Position numbers and translations under genes: made by a program. Below the pieces are notes generated by a model. That model was not told the DNA's origin, searched no databases, and was given only the letters and a program-made list of their open reading frames with translations. Of a DNA stretch of 36,259 nt, positions 11,656-25,867 are shown piece after piece. The DNA is from Myxococcales bacterium (GTDB lineage: Bacteria > Myxococcota_A > Polyangia > Haliangiales > Haliangiaceae), in NCBI GenBank assembly GCA_947483555.1, contig CANKMW010000092.1, forward strand, positions 1 to 36,259. Reading direction: 5' to 3'. Every line of letters begins with the position of its first letter. Positions within the stretch are counted from its first letter, which is position 1.

Positions 11656-12324
11656 ATGCGATCGATCATCATGGCTGTGCTCTGCGCCGCGATCGCGGCT
11701 GCGCTCGGTGCCTGCGGCGGCAGCTCGTGCGAGGACGCGGTGGCCAACGCCGCCAAGGTCTACGGTTTTGGCGGCGATGGCTACGCCGGCCAGCGGGCCA
11801 CTGCGATCAAGCAGTGCAAGGAGGAGAAGTATCCCGAGGCCATGCGCGCCTGCGTCATCGCGGCCAGGAGCCGCGAGGCGGTCGAGGCCTGCCAGAAGCT
11901 GCGCCAGACCGCGGCGAAGGGCGGCGCCGAGGAGTACGTCCAGAAGTCCAAGCGCATCGAGGCCGACCTCAACCTCGACCGCCTCAAGAAGTCGCTCAAG
12001 GTCCATTTCGTCGAGATGGCGACGTTCCCGGTCGGCTCGGCGCCGTTGACGCCGTCGACGCCGTGCTGTGAGGGCCCGAACCACACGTGCGCGCCCAACC
12101 CAGCCGAGTGGGCCGGCAACCCGGTCTGGGAAGCGCTCGACTGGACCGTCGACGACCCCCACTACTTCCAGTACTCGTACGAGGCCAAGGAGCCGACGGT
12201 GGCGATCGCCAGGGCGGTCGGCGACCTCGACTGCGACGGCACCACGGTCACGTACGAGCTGCGCTGCGAAGCTCCGGACGGCAATCCGGTCTGCACGGTG
12301 ACCAGTCCGACCAACGCCGACTGA
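11656..12324 (+). CDS. Lipoprotein with pilin-like C-terminal domain
   Basis: 222 residues. The signal ends in LGAC (Cys20), a lipobox. Residues 25-125 are mostly helical with five cysteines (CEDAVANAA, KQCKEEKYPEAM, ACVIAAR, ACQKLRQ) and are not recognised. Residues 135-222 repeat the motif series of the preceding gene: TPSTPCC, HTCAPNPAEW, WTVDDPHYFQYSYE and AVGDLDCDG. The ATG at 11656 was chosen because it begins the signal. The longer open frame upstream overlaps the neighbouring gene. The protein looks like a pilin head domain moved onto a lipid-anchored helical carrier. Function is not known. Confidence 0.75.
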   Translation: MRSIIMAVLCAAIAAALGACGGSSCEDAVANAAKVYGFGGDGYAGQRATAIKQCKEEKYPEAMRACVIAARSREAVEACQKLRQTAAKGGAEEYVQKSKRIEADLNLDRLKKSLKVHFVEMATFPVGSAPLTPSTPCCEGPNHTCAPNPAEWAGNPVWEALDWTVDDPHYFQYSYEAKEPTVAIARAVGDLDCDGTTVTYELRCEAPDGNPVCTVTSPTNAD

Positions 12325-12403
12325 GACGTCGAGGCGCCGCCGGGCAGGCGAGCGGTTGCAACCCGCGATCGCCCGTGTCAATCATGAACCTCAGGGGGTC
12401 ACC

Positions 12404-13036
12404 ATGTCGCACCGGTTCACGCTCGCTCGCTTCTTGTTTGACACGACGTCGTTCTCGAGCTCCGCCACGCAGCGCACGTGGCGCACGGTCGTGGCCGCCG
12501 GCGCGATGATCGGCGCCGCCTACGTCGTCGACGCGCCCGACGCCGACGCCGACGCCGAGCGGGTCGCCCAGATGGAAAAGAAGGCCCCGCCCCCGGCGCC
12601 GGCGCCGCCGCCCGACACCATCAGGGCCGAGCCGGCGCCGGCGATCGGCGCCCAGATGACGCTCGATCAGCCGACCATCGATTTCGGGACCATCGAGGCC
12701 GGCAAGAAGAAGACGGTCGAGTTCACGTTCGTGAACACCGGCACGGCGCCACTCAAGCTCGACCGCAAGAAGATGAAGAGCTCGTGCCGGTGCCTGGTCG
12801 CGACCCTGCCCCGAGCGCCCATCGCGCCCGGCGGGCGCGGCCTGATCAAGGCGACCTTCACCGCGCCGCGCACGGCCGGCGACGCCAGTCATAACCTGGT
12901 CATCAAGTTCGTGGTCAACCCGCTCGACAAGGCCGAGGGGTCGGCGGTGCTGGCGATCGCCGGCACGGTGTCACCGCGGCGCCCGCGCACGCCGGTCGTG
13001 CCGCGGAATGAGGGTCGCGGCTTCATCCTCAGCTGA
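12404..13036 (+). CDS. DUF1573 domain protein
   Basis: 210 residues from the ATG at 12404, which has a good ribosome site (AGGGGG) seven bases upstream. After a membrane segment near residues 30-45 comes a Pro/Ala linker, then an Ig-like DUF1573 domain (residues 85-190). Its signature is PTIDFGTIEAGKKKTVEFTF, followed by NTGTAPL and SSCRCLVA with the typical Cys-x-Cys. The domain is a beta sandwich found in exported proteins of Myxococcota and Bacteroidota; no enzyme activity is known. The C-terminal tail is basic. An earlier ATG 16 codons upstream would disrupt the order of ribosome site and start. Confidence 0.8.
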   Translation: MSHRFTLARFLFDTTSFSSSATQRTWRTVVAAGAMIGAAYVVDAPDADADAERVAQMEKKAPPPAPAPPPDTIRAEPAPAIGAQMTLDQPTIDFGTIEAGKKKTVEFTFVNTGTAPLKLDRKKMKSSCRCLVATLPRAPIAPGGRGLIKATFTAPRTAGDASHNLVIKFVVNPLDKAEGSAVLAIAGTVSPRRPRTPVVPRNEGRGFILS

Positions 13037-13303
13037 CCGGCGCGAATCCCATCGCCGGGCTCCGCGCTCGCCAGCGTTCCCGCTCGTCAGCGTTCCCGCC
13101 CGCCCTTGGAGACCGAGAATGAATCGCGCCCCAGACTCCGTTCGCCCTTGAGCGAGCTCGGAGCGCCAGCTCGCGCCCACGGTGAACCTTGACCGCGACC
13201 GCGCGTTCGAGACGCAGAACTGGATACACCGGTTCGCCGCCTCGAAGGCCCACCAAAGCGGCGCCGTACCCCGTGGTAGCCTCGAGCTGGTCAGGGAGTA
13301 TCC

Positions 13304-14158
13304 ATGCGTATCGCACCCATTCTGTCCTGCCTGCTGTGGTCCATCGTCGGAGTCGGTTGCGGCGACGATCCGACCGCGTTCATCGACGCCCGCGGCGATG
13401 ACGCCAGCATCGACGACGCCGAGGCGATCGACGCCGCGCCGGACGCTGCCACCGACGCTGCCACCGACGCTACCCTGGCGCCGGTCGCCACCCTGCCTGG
13501 CTCGGCGTCGGTCGGGACCACCTGCGGGGTGTCGACGCCGCCGACCACTGACATCACCGTGGGTAATACCGGCAACGGCGACCTGACGATCAGCGCCGCC
13601 TCTGCCAGCGGCGGCTTCACGGTCGTCACCACCCTGCCGCTGACCGTCACCCCCGGCAACACGGCCATGCTCACCATCCGCGCTCCGGTCGCGGTGATCG
13701 GCACCGACCTCGGCGGCTCGACCAAGACCGGCACGCTCACCCTGACCACCAACCAGGCCGGCGCGTCCCCCACCGTGACGCTATCGAGCCTGGTCACCGG
13801 CGCCAACCTCGTCACGGTGAACAGCGGCGGGACGGCGATCACGATGTTCGCCTTCAGCTCCGGATCGACGTGCCCGGCGCCGCAGACCGTGTACGTGCGC
13901 AACACCGGCAACGCTGCCGCCACCATCAGCCCGACGTCGTCGAGCTCGTTCATGTTCTCGGGCTGGAGCCCGAGTTCCACGGTCAGCGCCGGCTCGACGG
14001 TCACGCAATCCGTTCGACTCGACACCTTGTCGTCGCAGTCATGTTCGGGCACCGGCACGATCTCGTACCAGGCGACCGGGTCGATCTGCACGTCGCTGCC
14101 GCTGGCACTCAACGCCACGTACAACATCAGCGGCCAGTCGGCCTGTTTCTGCAGCTGA
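13304..14158 (+). CDS. Lipoprotein with choice-of-anchor/Ig-like repeats
   Basis: 284 residues; ATG preceded by AGGGAG. A short signal ends in VGVGC (Cys19). Residues 25-60 are an Asp/Ala linker that includes three copies of the 12-base unit GACGCTGCCACC (ATDA repeats). Two Ig-like domains of the choice-of-anchor D/DUF1573-like class follow, seen by TDITVGNTGNGDLTIS and later TVYVRNTGNAAATIS. The cysteines in the second half probably form disulfides. It is likely a cell-surface structural or binding protein. It is followed after one base by the glycosyltransferase gene, so the pair may be co-transcribed, though no functional link can be shown. Confidence 0.75.
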   Translation: MRIAPILSCLLWSIVGVGCGDDPTAFIDARGDDASIDDAEAIDAAPDAATDAATDATLAPVATLPGSASVGTTCGVSTPPTTDITVGNTGNGDLTISAASASGGFTVVTTLPLTVTPGNTAMLTIRAPVAVIGTDLGGSTKTGTLTLTTNQAGASPTVTLSSLVTGANLVTVNSGGTAITMFAFSSGSTCPAPQTVYVRNTGNAAATISPTSSSSFMFSGWSPSSTVSAGSTVTQSVRLDTLSSQSCSGTGTISYQATGSICTSLPLALNATYNISGQSACFCS

Positions 14159-14159
14159 C

Positions 14160-14927
14160 GTGGCGGACGTTCCGTCACGCTGCGTGGTCCTGGTCCCGTA
14201 CCTGACCCACATCGAACCAGCGTGCGAGCGCGGCCTGCGCGAGCTCGAGCGTGCCGGGCTCGAGGTGCGCCGCTACCCGTCGAGCGCGGCGATCGATCGG
14301 TCGCGGTGCGACGTTGCCACCGCCGCGCTCGCCGAGGGCCTCGACGAGCTGATGTGGATCGACTCCGATATCAGCTTCCTGGCCACCGACGTCGAGCGCC
14401 TGCGCAGCCACGACCTGCCGCTGGTCGCGGGCCTGTACCCGAAGAAGGGCGTCCAGGACTTCGCCGCCCACCTGCTGCCGGGAACCGCCGAGCTGCGGGT
14501 CGGCGAGGCCGGCGGCCTGCACGACGTGCGTGGTGTCGGGGCCGGCTTCCTGCTCACGCGGCGCGCCGTCTTCGACGACATCCGCCGCGTCTTCTCGCTC
14601 CCGACCTGCAACACCCGTTTTGGCCAGCCCACGGTGCCGTACTTCCTGCCCATGGTCGTCGTCGACGACCAGGGGCCGCCGGGCAGCTACTGGTACCTGG
14701 GCGAGGACTACGCGTTCTGCGAGCGGGCGCGCCTGGCCGGCCATCGCGTCGTGGTCGACACCACGATCCGGCTCGGCCACGTCGGCAAGTACACCTACGG
14801 CTGGGAGGACGCTGGCGAATCGGTCACCCGCGTCACCGGCGCCACCTTCCGCTTCCCGCCGCCGACGTCGCACGAGACCGAAGCCGAAGCCGAAGCCGAA
14901 GCCGAAACTGAAAACGGGGGCGAGTGA
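14160..14927 (+). CDS. GT-A-like glycosyltransferase with Glu-Ala tail
   Basis: 255 residues, GTG start. The protein has a nucleotide-sugar-type fold: a beta strand CVVLVPYLTHIEPAC, then MWIDSDISF with a D-x-D metal motif near residue 68-70, GLYPKKGVQDF, GVGAGFLLTRRAVFD and an acidic EDYAFCERARLAGH, which matches the ED-x-D/F-x-x-R catalytic region of family 2-like enzymes. No membrane span is visible. The final residues are an (EA)4-like repeat encoded by a hexamer array, and the stop codon sits inside a terminator hairpin. The sugar donor and acceptor are unknown. Confidence 0.75.
   Translation: MADVPSRCVVLVPYLTHIEPACERGLRELERAGLEVRRYPSSAAIDRSRCDVATAALAEGLDELMWIDSDISFLATDVERLRSHDLPLVAGLYPKKGVQDFAAHLLPGTAELRVGEAGGLHDVRGVGAGFLLTRRAVFDDIRRVFSLPTCNTRFGQPTVPYFLPMVVVDDQGPPGSYWYLGEDYAFCERARLAGHRVVVDTTIRLGHVGKYTYGWEDAGESVTRVTGATFRFPPPTSHETEAEAEAEAETENGGE
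14876..14909. repeat. GCCGAA hexamer array coding for Glu-Ala
   Basis: Four to five GCCGAA units, the reverse complement of TTCGGC, at the 3' end of the glycosyltransferase gene. They give an acidic Glu-Ala tail that is not part of the fold. Confidence 0.85.
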
Positions 14928-14938
14928 GCGCCCCCGTT
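14913..14938 (-). terminator. Intrinsic terminator of the dehydratase-type operon
   Basis: A perfect 10-bp stem AACGGGGGCG / CGCCCCCGTT with a six-base loop. Read on the minus strand it is followed by TTTTC, and it lies 23 bases past the stop of the 618-residue gene. On the plus strand it overlaps the stop codon of the glycosyltransferase but is not followed by T residues there, so it mainly serves the minus-strand operon. Confidence 0.75.
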
Positions 14939-14960
14939 CACGTTCAGCGCCCGATCGCGA

Positions 14961-16817
<1,857 letters not shown>

Positions 16818-16890
16818 GGTCAGTTCTCCGGATTTTCTTGAGTGGTTCGACGGCTCGGGATGGGGCTCGAAATGGGGCTCGAAATGGTGA

Positions 16891-20472
<3,582 letters not shown>

Positions 20473-20488
20473 GCGGATTCCTTCGTTG

Positions 20489-20507
20489 CCGCGCTCACGG
20501 AGCGCGG
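20489..20507 (-). other. Perfect hairpin in the activase 5' leader
   Basis: CCGCGCTC - ACG - GAGCGCGG, an 8-bp perfect stem with a three-base loop, about 17 bases before the activase start codon and between it and the palindromes. It lacks a T run, so it is not a standard terminator. It could affect translation start or RNA stability. Confidence 0.6.
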
Positions 20508-20512
20508 TCTGA

Positions 20513-20550
20513 ACTGACGCGTCAGTCTAAACATGGACTGACACGTCAGT
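20513..20550. promoter_or_regulatory. Twin TetR-type operators upstream of the activase gene
   Basis: Two copies of ACTGAC-RC-GTCAGT: 20513-20526 (ACTGACGCGTCAGT, perfect palindrome) and 20537-20550 (ACTGACACGTCAGT, one central mismatch). Their centres are 24 bases apart. Such 14-bp inverted repeats with a two-base centre are typical of TetR-family repressor sites. They lie 41-78 bases before the activase ATG, where the promoter should be. No regulator gene sits next to them; TetR genes at 30561 and 35960 are candidates only by family. Confidence 0.7.
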
Positions 20551-20580
20551 CTAGTTAGAATACATGAGAGAGATCGCGAC

Positions 20581-20728
20581 CTTGAAGGTCCGACCAATCT
20601 CCGATGCGGGAGTGATCGATTTCGCCGAACCGCGGTTGAAAGTACGCACCGGTGCCACCTACCGTGCGCAGTGAAAGCGAGGGCCTCTCATGCGCCGATG
20701 CTGGTCGATCGGGCTCGCCACGAGGCAC
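20581..20728 (+). repeat. Duplicated promoter-leader, degenerate copy A
   Basis: This segment matches 22427-22571 at roughly 88-90% by eye, including TTGAAA (20636-20641), an 18-base spacer containing the palindrome GCACCGGTGC, TACCGT (20660-20665) and an ATG (20690) that starts MRRCW. In copy B the ATG begins a working lipoprotein signal. Here the frame continues only about 30 codons with no lipobox and stops, so copy A is a leader and truncated signal without a gene, most likely a remnant. Confidence 0.8.
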
Positions 20729-21000
20729 GATGACGCTGGCCGAGGCCAGCGCCACCGACAAGGACTTCCAGGCCGCCTGTCCTAACGCCGGACACCGGCG
20801 ACCGGCCGCGACGGCGAACGCTGCGAGATCCGGTGGCGTCGATCTCGCCGACGCGCACCCTGACCGATTAGGAGCTGACCGCGCTGGCTCGACCCCGGCG
20901 GCGCCGAGGTCATCGAGTTCGTGGACCGGGCGCCGCCGGGGTCGCCGAGGGCGCCGGGCCAGAAGGGGGCTCTGCGCCGTGATCATGCGATGCTCGCGCC
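20729..21000. other. Unassigned stretch between copy A and the small lipoprotein gene
   Basis: No convincing gene, RNA or repeat is visible in these 272 bases. Open frames crossing it (for example one from an ATG near 20730) have no recognisable fold and look like GC-rich shadow. It may be decayed coding sequence of the lipoprotein once attached to copy A. Confidence 0.4.
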
Positions 21001-21522
21001 ATGCAGGGAGCGATCGTCCTGATCGCGGCGTTCGCAGTCGCGTGCAGTAGCGACTCGACGAAGAAGTCGAGCGGCGAGGCCGAGGCCGGGCACGTCACGC
21101 TGGAGCCGGCGGCCGCGCCGGCGCGGCCCGATCCGAGCGAGCCTCCCGTCATCACGTATTCGCGTGGCGGCGGGGCCAACGGCCGCCAGCTTGGTGCCAT
21201 CCGGGTCTGGTCCGACGGCACGGTGCGCTTCGCTGGCCCCGATTGCCCCAACGGCCGGCGCGGATCGATCTCGCCGGCGCGCGTGACGGCGGTGCTCGAC
21301 CAGCTCGAGGCCGCGGGTCTGCTTGTCGTCGAGGATCTCGAGTTGCACAAGATGGGCAAGAAGCGGGACGCGTGTTGTGACTGCGTCTCCACCGGGGTGG
21401 CGGCGACGCGCGGAGTCAAGACCATGCATCTCGTCGACCAGGGCTGCGGCACGACGGCGGACAAGGGCCTCGACGAGGCGTTGAAGATCATCAACCGGAC
21501 GTTCCGCCCGAATCCGTGCTGA
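21001..21522 (+). CDS. Small lipoprotein of unknown function
   Basis: 173 residues with a short signal ending VACS (Cys15), then a Ser/Lys/Ala-rich linker. The rest contains PVITYSRGGGANGRQLGAIRVW, a VTAVLDQLEAAGLLVVED helix, CCDCVSTGVAATRGVK and a final helix ending NPC. The pattern of an SxGGG strand, a leucine-rich helix after a DG turn, and conserved cysteines is often seen in small myxobacterial lipoproteins, but I cannot name the family. The start ATG has no clear ribosome site. It stands alone between the duplicated leader A and the toxin-antitoxin module, with 276 bases of apparently empty sequence after it. Confidence 0.65.
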   Translation: MQGAIVLIAAFAVACSSDSTKKSSGEAEAGHVTLEPAAAPARPDPSEPPVITYSRGGGANGRQLGAIRVWSDGTVRFAGPDCPNGRRGSISPARVTAVLDQLEAAGLLVVEDLELHKMGKKRDACCDCVSTGVAATRGVKTMHLVDQGCGTTADKGLDEALKIINRTFRPNPC

Positions 21523-21768
21523 GCCCCATGGCGACCACCAGGGACGAGCAGCGTTTGGTGGCACGTGGGCGGCGGCGCGGGTTCGGGCGACGGATGGCGA
21601 CGGGCGGGGCGGGTCTGCGACAGGACTAGGCTCTGCCGCGAGCAGCGCCGGGGCGCGTCCCTGGACGAGCTGTGGACGTGCGGATGTTCCCGACCTCAGG
21701 CCGACGCCCACCGTCCCGATCCGAGCGACGTGAAGCCGGCGTGCTGGTCATCCGCGTCAGCGTTCGGC

Positions 21769-21798
21769 AGGTCAGAATAGCGTGCTACATTCTGACCT
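21769..21798 (+). promoter_or_regulatory. Operator-promoter of the toxin-antitoxin module
   Basis: A perfect 10-bp inverted repeat, AGGTCAGAAT and ATTCTGACCT, separated by 10 bases. The right arm ends at the base just before the antitoxin ATG. The sequence TACATT (21786-21791) inside it fits a -10 box. Transcription would then begin about at the ATG, so the mRNA may be leaderless. The repeat is the expected site for Phd-type autorepression. Confidence 0.7.
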
Positions 21799-22083
21799 AT
21801 GAAGGCCGTCAACGTCCGCCCCATCACCGAACTCAAGAACCGGACCAAGGCGCTTATCCGCGAGGTCGTCGATGGTGGCCAGGCGATGGTCATCACCCAG
21901 AACGGCAAGCCGCAGGTGGTGGTGATGGACGCCGCGGAGCACGACCGCCTGCAGGACACGCTGGCGATGCTCAAGCTCCTGGCCCAGAGCGTGGATTCGC
22001 TGGCCCGTGGGCGGTCGGTGACCTCAAGCGCTGACGTCCGCCGTCGGGCCAAGCTCGCGCTCGCGCAGGCGCGTCGGCGATGA
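21799..22083 (+). CDS. Phd/YefM-family antitoxin
   Basis: 94 residues. The N-terminal 55 residues match the Phd/YefM fold: NVRPITELKNRTKALIREV followed by GGQAMVITQNGKPQVVVMD, the hallmark of this antitoxin family (MITQNGKPxAVL). The C-terminal part is basic and helical, and probably wraps the toxin. It overlaps the toxin gene by ATGA, fixing expression order. No ribosome site lies upstream of the start, in keeping with a leaderless transcript. The protein is expected to bind the inverted repeat immediately in front of it and to neutralise the ParE-like toxin. Confidence 0.92.
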   Translation: MKAVNVRPITELKNRTKALIREVVDGGQAMVITQNGKPQVVVMDAAEHDRLQDTLAMLKLLAQSVDSLARGRSVTSSADVRRRAKLALAQARRR

Positions 22084-22409
22084 CCGAGCGTCGCCGGTCC
22101 GTGGTGTGGACCGCGGTCGCGGCCCGCGACATGGAACGGCTGGCGCTGCGGCTGGCCGAGGACGCCCCGTTGCGCGCCGAGCGCATCATCGATCGCATCA
22201 TCGATCGGTGTGAGTCGCTGGCGACCCTCTCGGACCGGGGCCGGACGCCGCCGGAGCTACGGCCGGTTTCGGACCGGACCTGGCTCGAGGTGATCGTGTC
22301 GCCGTGGCGCATCGTGTATCGAGTGGTGGGCAACGTCGTGGAGATCCACGGAGTGCTCGATGGCCGGCGCGACCTGCGTGACCTGCTGCTCGATCGGTTG
22401 CTCGACTGA
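22080..22409 (+). CDS. RelE/ParE-family toxin
   Basis: 109 residues. The pattern VVWTAVAARDMERLALRLAED, then RTPPELRPVSDRTWLEVIVSPWRIVYRVVGNVVEIHGVLDGRRDL, matches the ParE/RelE superfamily, with the conserved WRIVYRV strand and the DGRRDLRDLL end. ParE-type members inhibit DNA gyrase and RelE-type members cleave mRNA in the ribosome. The sequence alone does not decide, but the partner and the WRIVYRV-type strand favour ParE. The gene is translationally coupled to the antitoxin by a four-base overlap. The module lies between two copies of a promoter-leader sequence. Confidence 0.9.
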   Translation: MTERRRSVVWTAVAARDMERLALRLAEDAPLRAERIIDRIIDRCESLATLSDRGRTPPELRPVSDRTWLEVIVSPWRIVYRVVGNVVEIHGVLDGRRDLRDLLLDRLLD

Positions 22410-22482
22410 TGTCGCGCTAGCCACTACTTGAGGGTCCGACCCGATCTCCGATGCGGGCGGGAACGATTTCGCCGGACCGCGG

Positions 22483-22512
22483 TTGAAACTACGCACCGGT
22501 GCCACCTACCGT
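22483..22512 (+). promoter_or_regulatory. Likely promoter of the heme lipoprotein / VioB-like operon
   Basis: TTGAAA (22483-22488), 18-base spacer, TACCGT (22507-22512), followed 23 bases later by the ATG with GAGGGG before it. The spacer contains the perfect palindrome GCACCGGTGC (22493-22502), which would suit an operator. Both boxes and the palindrome are identical in the copy at 20636-20665, which is the main support. Confidence 0.5.
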
Positions 22513-22535
22513 GCGCAGGAAAAAGCGAGGGGCTC

Positions 22536-23788
<1,253 letters not shown>

Positions 23789-23792
<4 letters not shown>

Positions 23793-25777
23793 GCGCGCTC
23801 GATCGGCCGCGGCTTCATTTCATGGGCACGATGGCGGTGTCGACGCCGACCGCCAACAACAACAACTACGACCTGGTGGTCGAGCCGCAGCAGGCGACGC
23901 TGTACCCGAAGTTCCTGGCCCTGACCGACGACCAGTTCCGCCAGACGATGAAGACGCTGGTGCTCAAGAACCTGTCGATCGTCAACATGGGCGTCGCCGA
24001 GGTGCTGGAGTCCAACTGGAACTTCTACGGCGACAACTCCGTGCGGTGGCGCGACGTCGCCGTGACGGCGTACGACCCGCCCGGCGGCGGCCGGGTCACC
24101 GCCGGCGACCCGATCATCGGCCAGCCGGTGACCATTCTAGGCAACCTGTGGGGCGACGACGCGACGCCGGCGATCATCGTCGACATCGACCCGACCAGCG
24201 ACTTCTCGTCGCAGATCTTCCTGGCCCAGCTCGGCGTTGGCAGCGCCGCGCTCGGGTTGACCGCGCTCGGTAACGATCAGTTCGCGATCCCGCGCACGCA
24301 CTCGCACTGGCTCGACCTGGCCCGCAACCCGGCGGTGTTCCCGGATGCCACCTTCGCAGCGACCTGGCAGCTGGCGTTGCCGAACGGGGTGCTGTCGTTC
24401 GCTGCCAGCGCGTCGCCGGCGGTGGCCGCGCTGGCGTCGGCAGCGGCCGCCGGCCAGGGACTGGTGGTCCGCTTCGCGACCTACTACTTCAACCGCAAGT
24501 ACACCGATCCGCAGCTGGCGCAGCTGTTCGCGCAGGGGCAGACGGTGCAGAACGAATCCGCCGGTGTGCTGCTGGGGACGATCGCGCCGTGGCTGCCCGG
24601 CGAATGGGGCACGGTGCCCGACGGCCGGCGCCTGAATCCGGTCGCGGTGCTGAAGAACACCGTGCCCGACGTGTTCGTCAGCACGTTCAGCCTGGCGCCG
24701 GCGACCGCCGCCGTCGACGCCGCCGGCGCCAACGTGGTGCTCGACCTGATCGCGGCGTTCCGCGACACGATGATCCCGCCGCCGCCGCTGGGCGCACCGC
24801 CGCCGCCGGCGTCGGCGCTGCAGAAGCTGGCGCTCGGGCCGGCAACCCTGCAGGTGGTCGATGCTGCCGGCACCGCGCACGACATCGGACCGGTGCCCTA
24901 CGACCAGGCGACCTACGCCGCCGGCGCCGGCATCGTCGAGATCCCGATTCCGCCCGGCCTCGGCCCGACGATCGCCACCGGCGCGCTGCGCATCGTGGCG
25001 CCCGACGCGAGCGCCGAACCACTGCTGGCGGAGGTCACGCTGGTGGCCGAGAGCGACGACCGCGCCACCTACCTGACGCTCGGGCAGTCGCAGACCGTCA
25101 CGATCGCGGTGCGTGATCGCGGCGGCGTGCCGGCGGCGCCGGTGCCGGTGATGGTGCAACAGTTCCGCTCGCTCGAGATCCTGTCGCCGTCGCCCGACGG
25201 CACGCAGGCGGTGCCGGCCAAGCTCACGGTGCCCGTGACCCGCGACTGGTCCGATCCGAAGCCAGCCGGCACCGTCGACGATCCGGCCAACCCGTACGCC
25301 GTGGTGACCGCGAGCCCGCAGGGCGGCATGACCGACCCGCAGGGCAACCTGCGCCTGAGCGTGACCGGCGTCGATCCGGGCCTGTGCATCCTGGTCCTGG
25401 TCCCCGACGGACAGAACCCGCCGCCCGCCGACCTCAATGGCTTCTCGCCGGGCTGGACCGATCTGTACTTCGTGCACCTGCGCGTCCTGCCCGCCGACGC
25501 CGACCTCGACGCCATCCCCGACGCCCAGGTCACCTGGGACCTGGTCTACGATCGCGTGCTCCGCTACTTCTACAAGATGTTCCCGGTCATGGACGGGCAC
25601 CTGGCGCTGAACAACAAGGCGGCCTGCTCGCGGGCGGCGCAGATGCTGCTCCTCCTGACCGATGCGTCGTCGTGGAACTCGACGCTGTACATGCCGGTGA
25701 CGCGCGAACTGTCCGACGGCAAGCGGCGGCTGTTGCAGCGCTGGTGCCAGCGGGTGATGGCCGGCGAGACGACCTGA
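23789..25777 (+). CDS. VioB N-terminal-region-like protein without the ferritin-like catalytic domain
   Basis: 662 residues from an ATG overlapping the heme lipoprotein stop. From memory of Chromobacterium VioB, several features coincide in order: an N-terminal RPRLHFMG (6-13) and TPTANNN (19-25), a middle strand GTIAPWLPGEWG with PDGRRLNP, and a late YDRVLRYFYKMFPVMD with YMPVTRELS (634-642). In VioB this last motif is followed by a ferritin-like (iminophenyl-pyruvate dimer synthase) half, and here the protein simply ends. No signal peptide is seen. The function is thus probably not VioB catalysis; a scaffold or partner role for the heme lipoprotein is inference. Confidence 0.7.
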
Positions 25778-25779
25778 GC

Positions 25780-25867
25780 GACGCCGAAACCGACGCCGAA
25801 ACCGACGCCGAAACCGACGCCGAAACCGACGCCGAAACCGACGCCGAAACCGACGCCGAAACCGACG
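25780..25867. repeat. Seven-copy 12-base tandem repeat between convergent genes
   Basis: Seven exact units of GACGCCGAAACC (25780-25863) plus a partial eighth. It fills the whole gap between the stop of the VioB-like gene and the stop of the DUF917 gene on the other strand. The core CGCCGAAAC contains TTCGGC on the reverse strand, relating it to the hexamer arrays elsewhere. It may also serve as transcription barrier, which is speculative. Confidence 0.93.

Noticed and set aside
20652..21050. A 132-residue coding region between copy A and the small lipoprotein gene
   Set aside because: It crosses the remnant leader, has no ribosome site or family motif, and is Arg/Ala-rich like other shadows.
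21523..21768. A short open frame starting at 21529 in the gap before the toxin-antitoxin operator
   Set aside because: It codes for about 33 residues, mostly Arg and Gly, has no ribosome site and no similarity to known small proteins.
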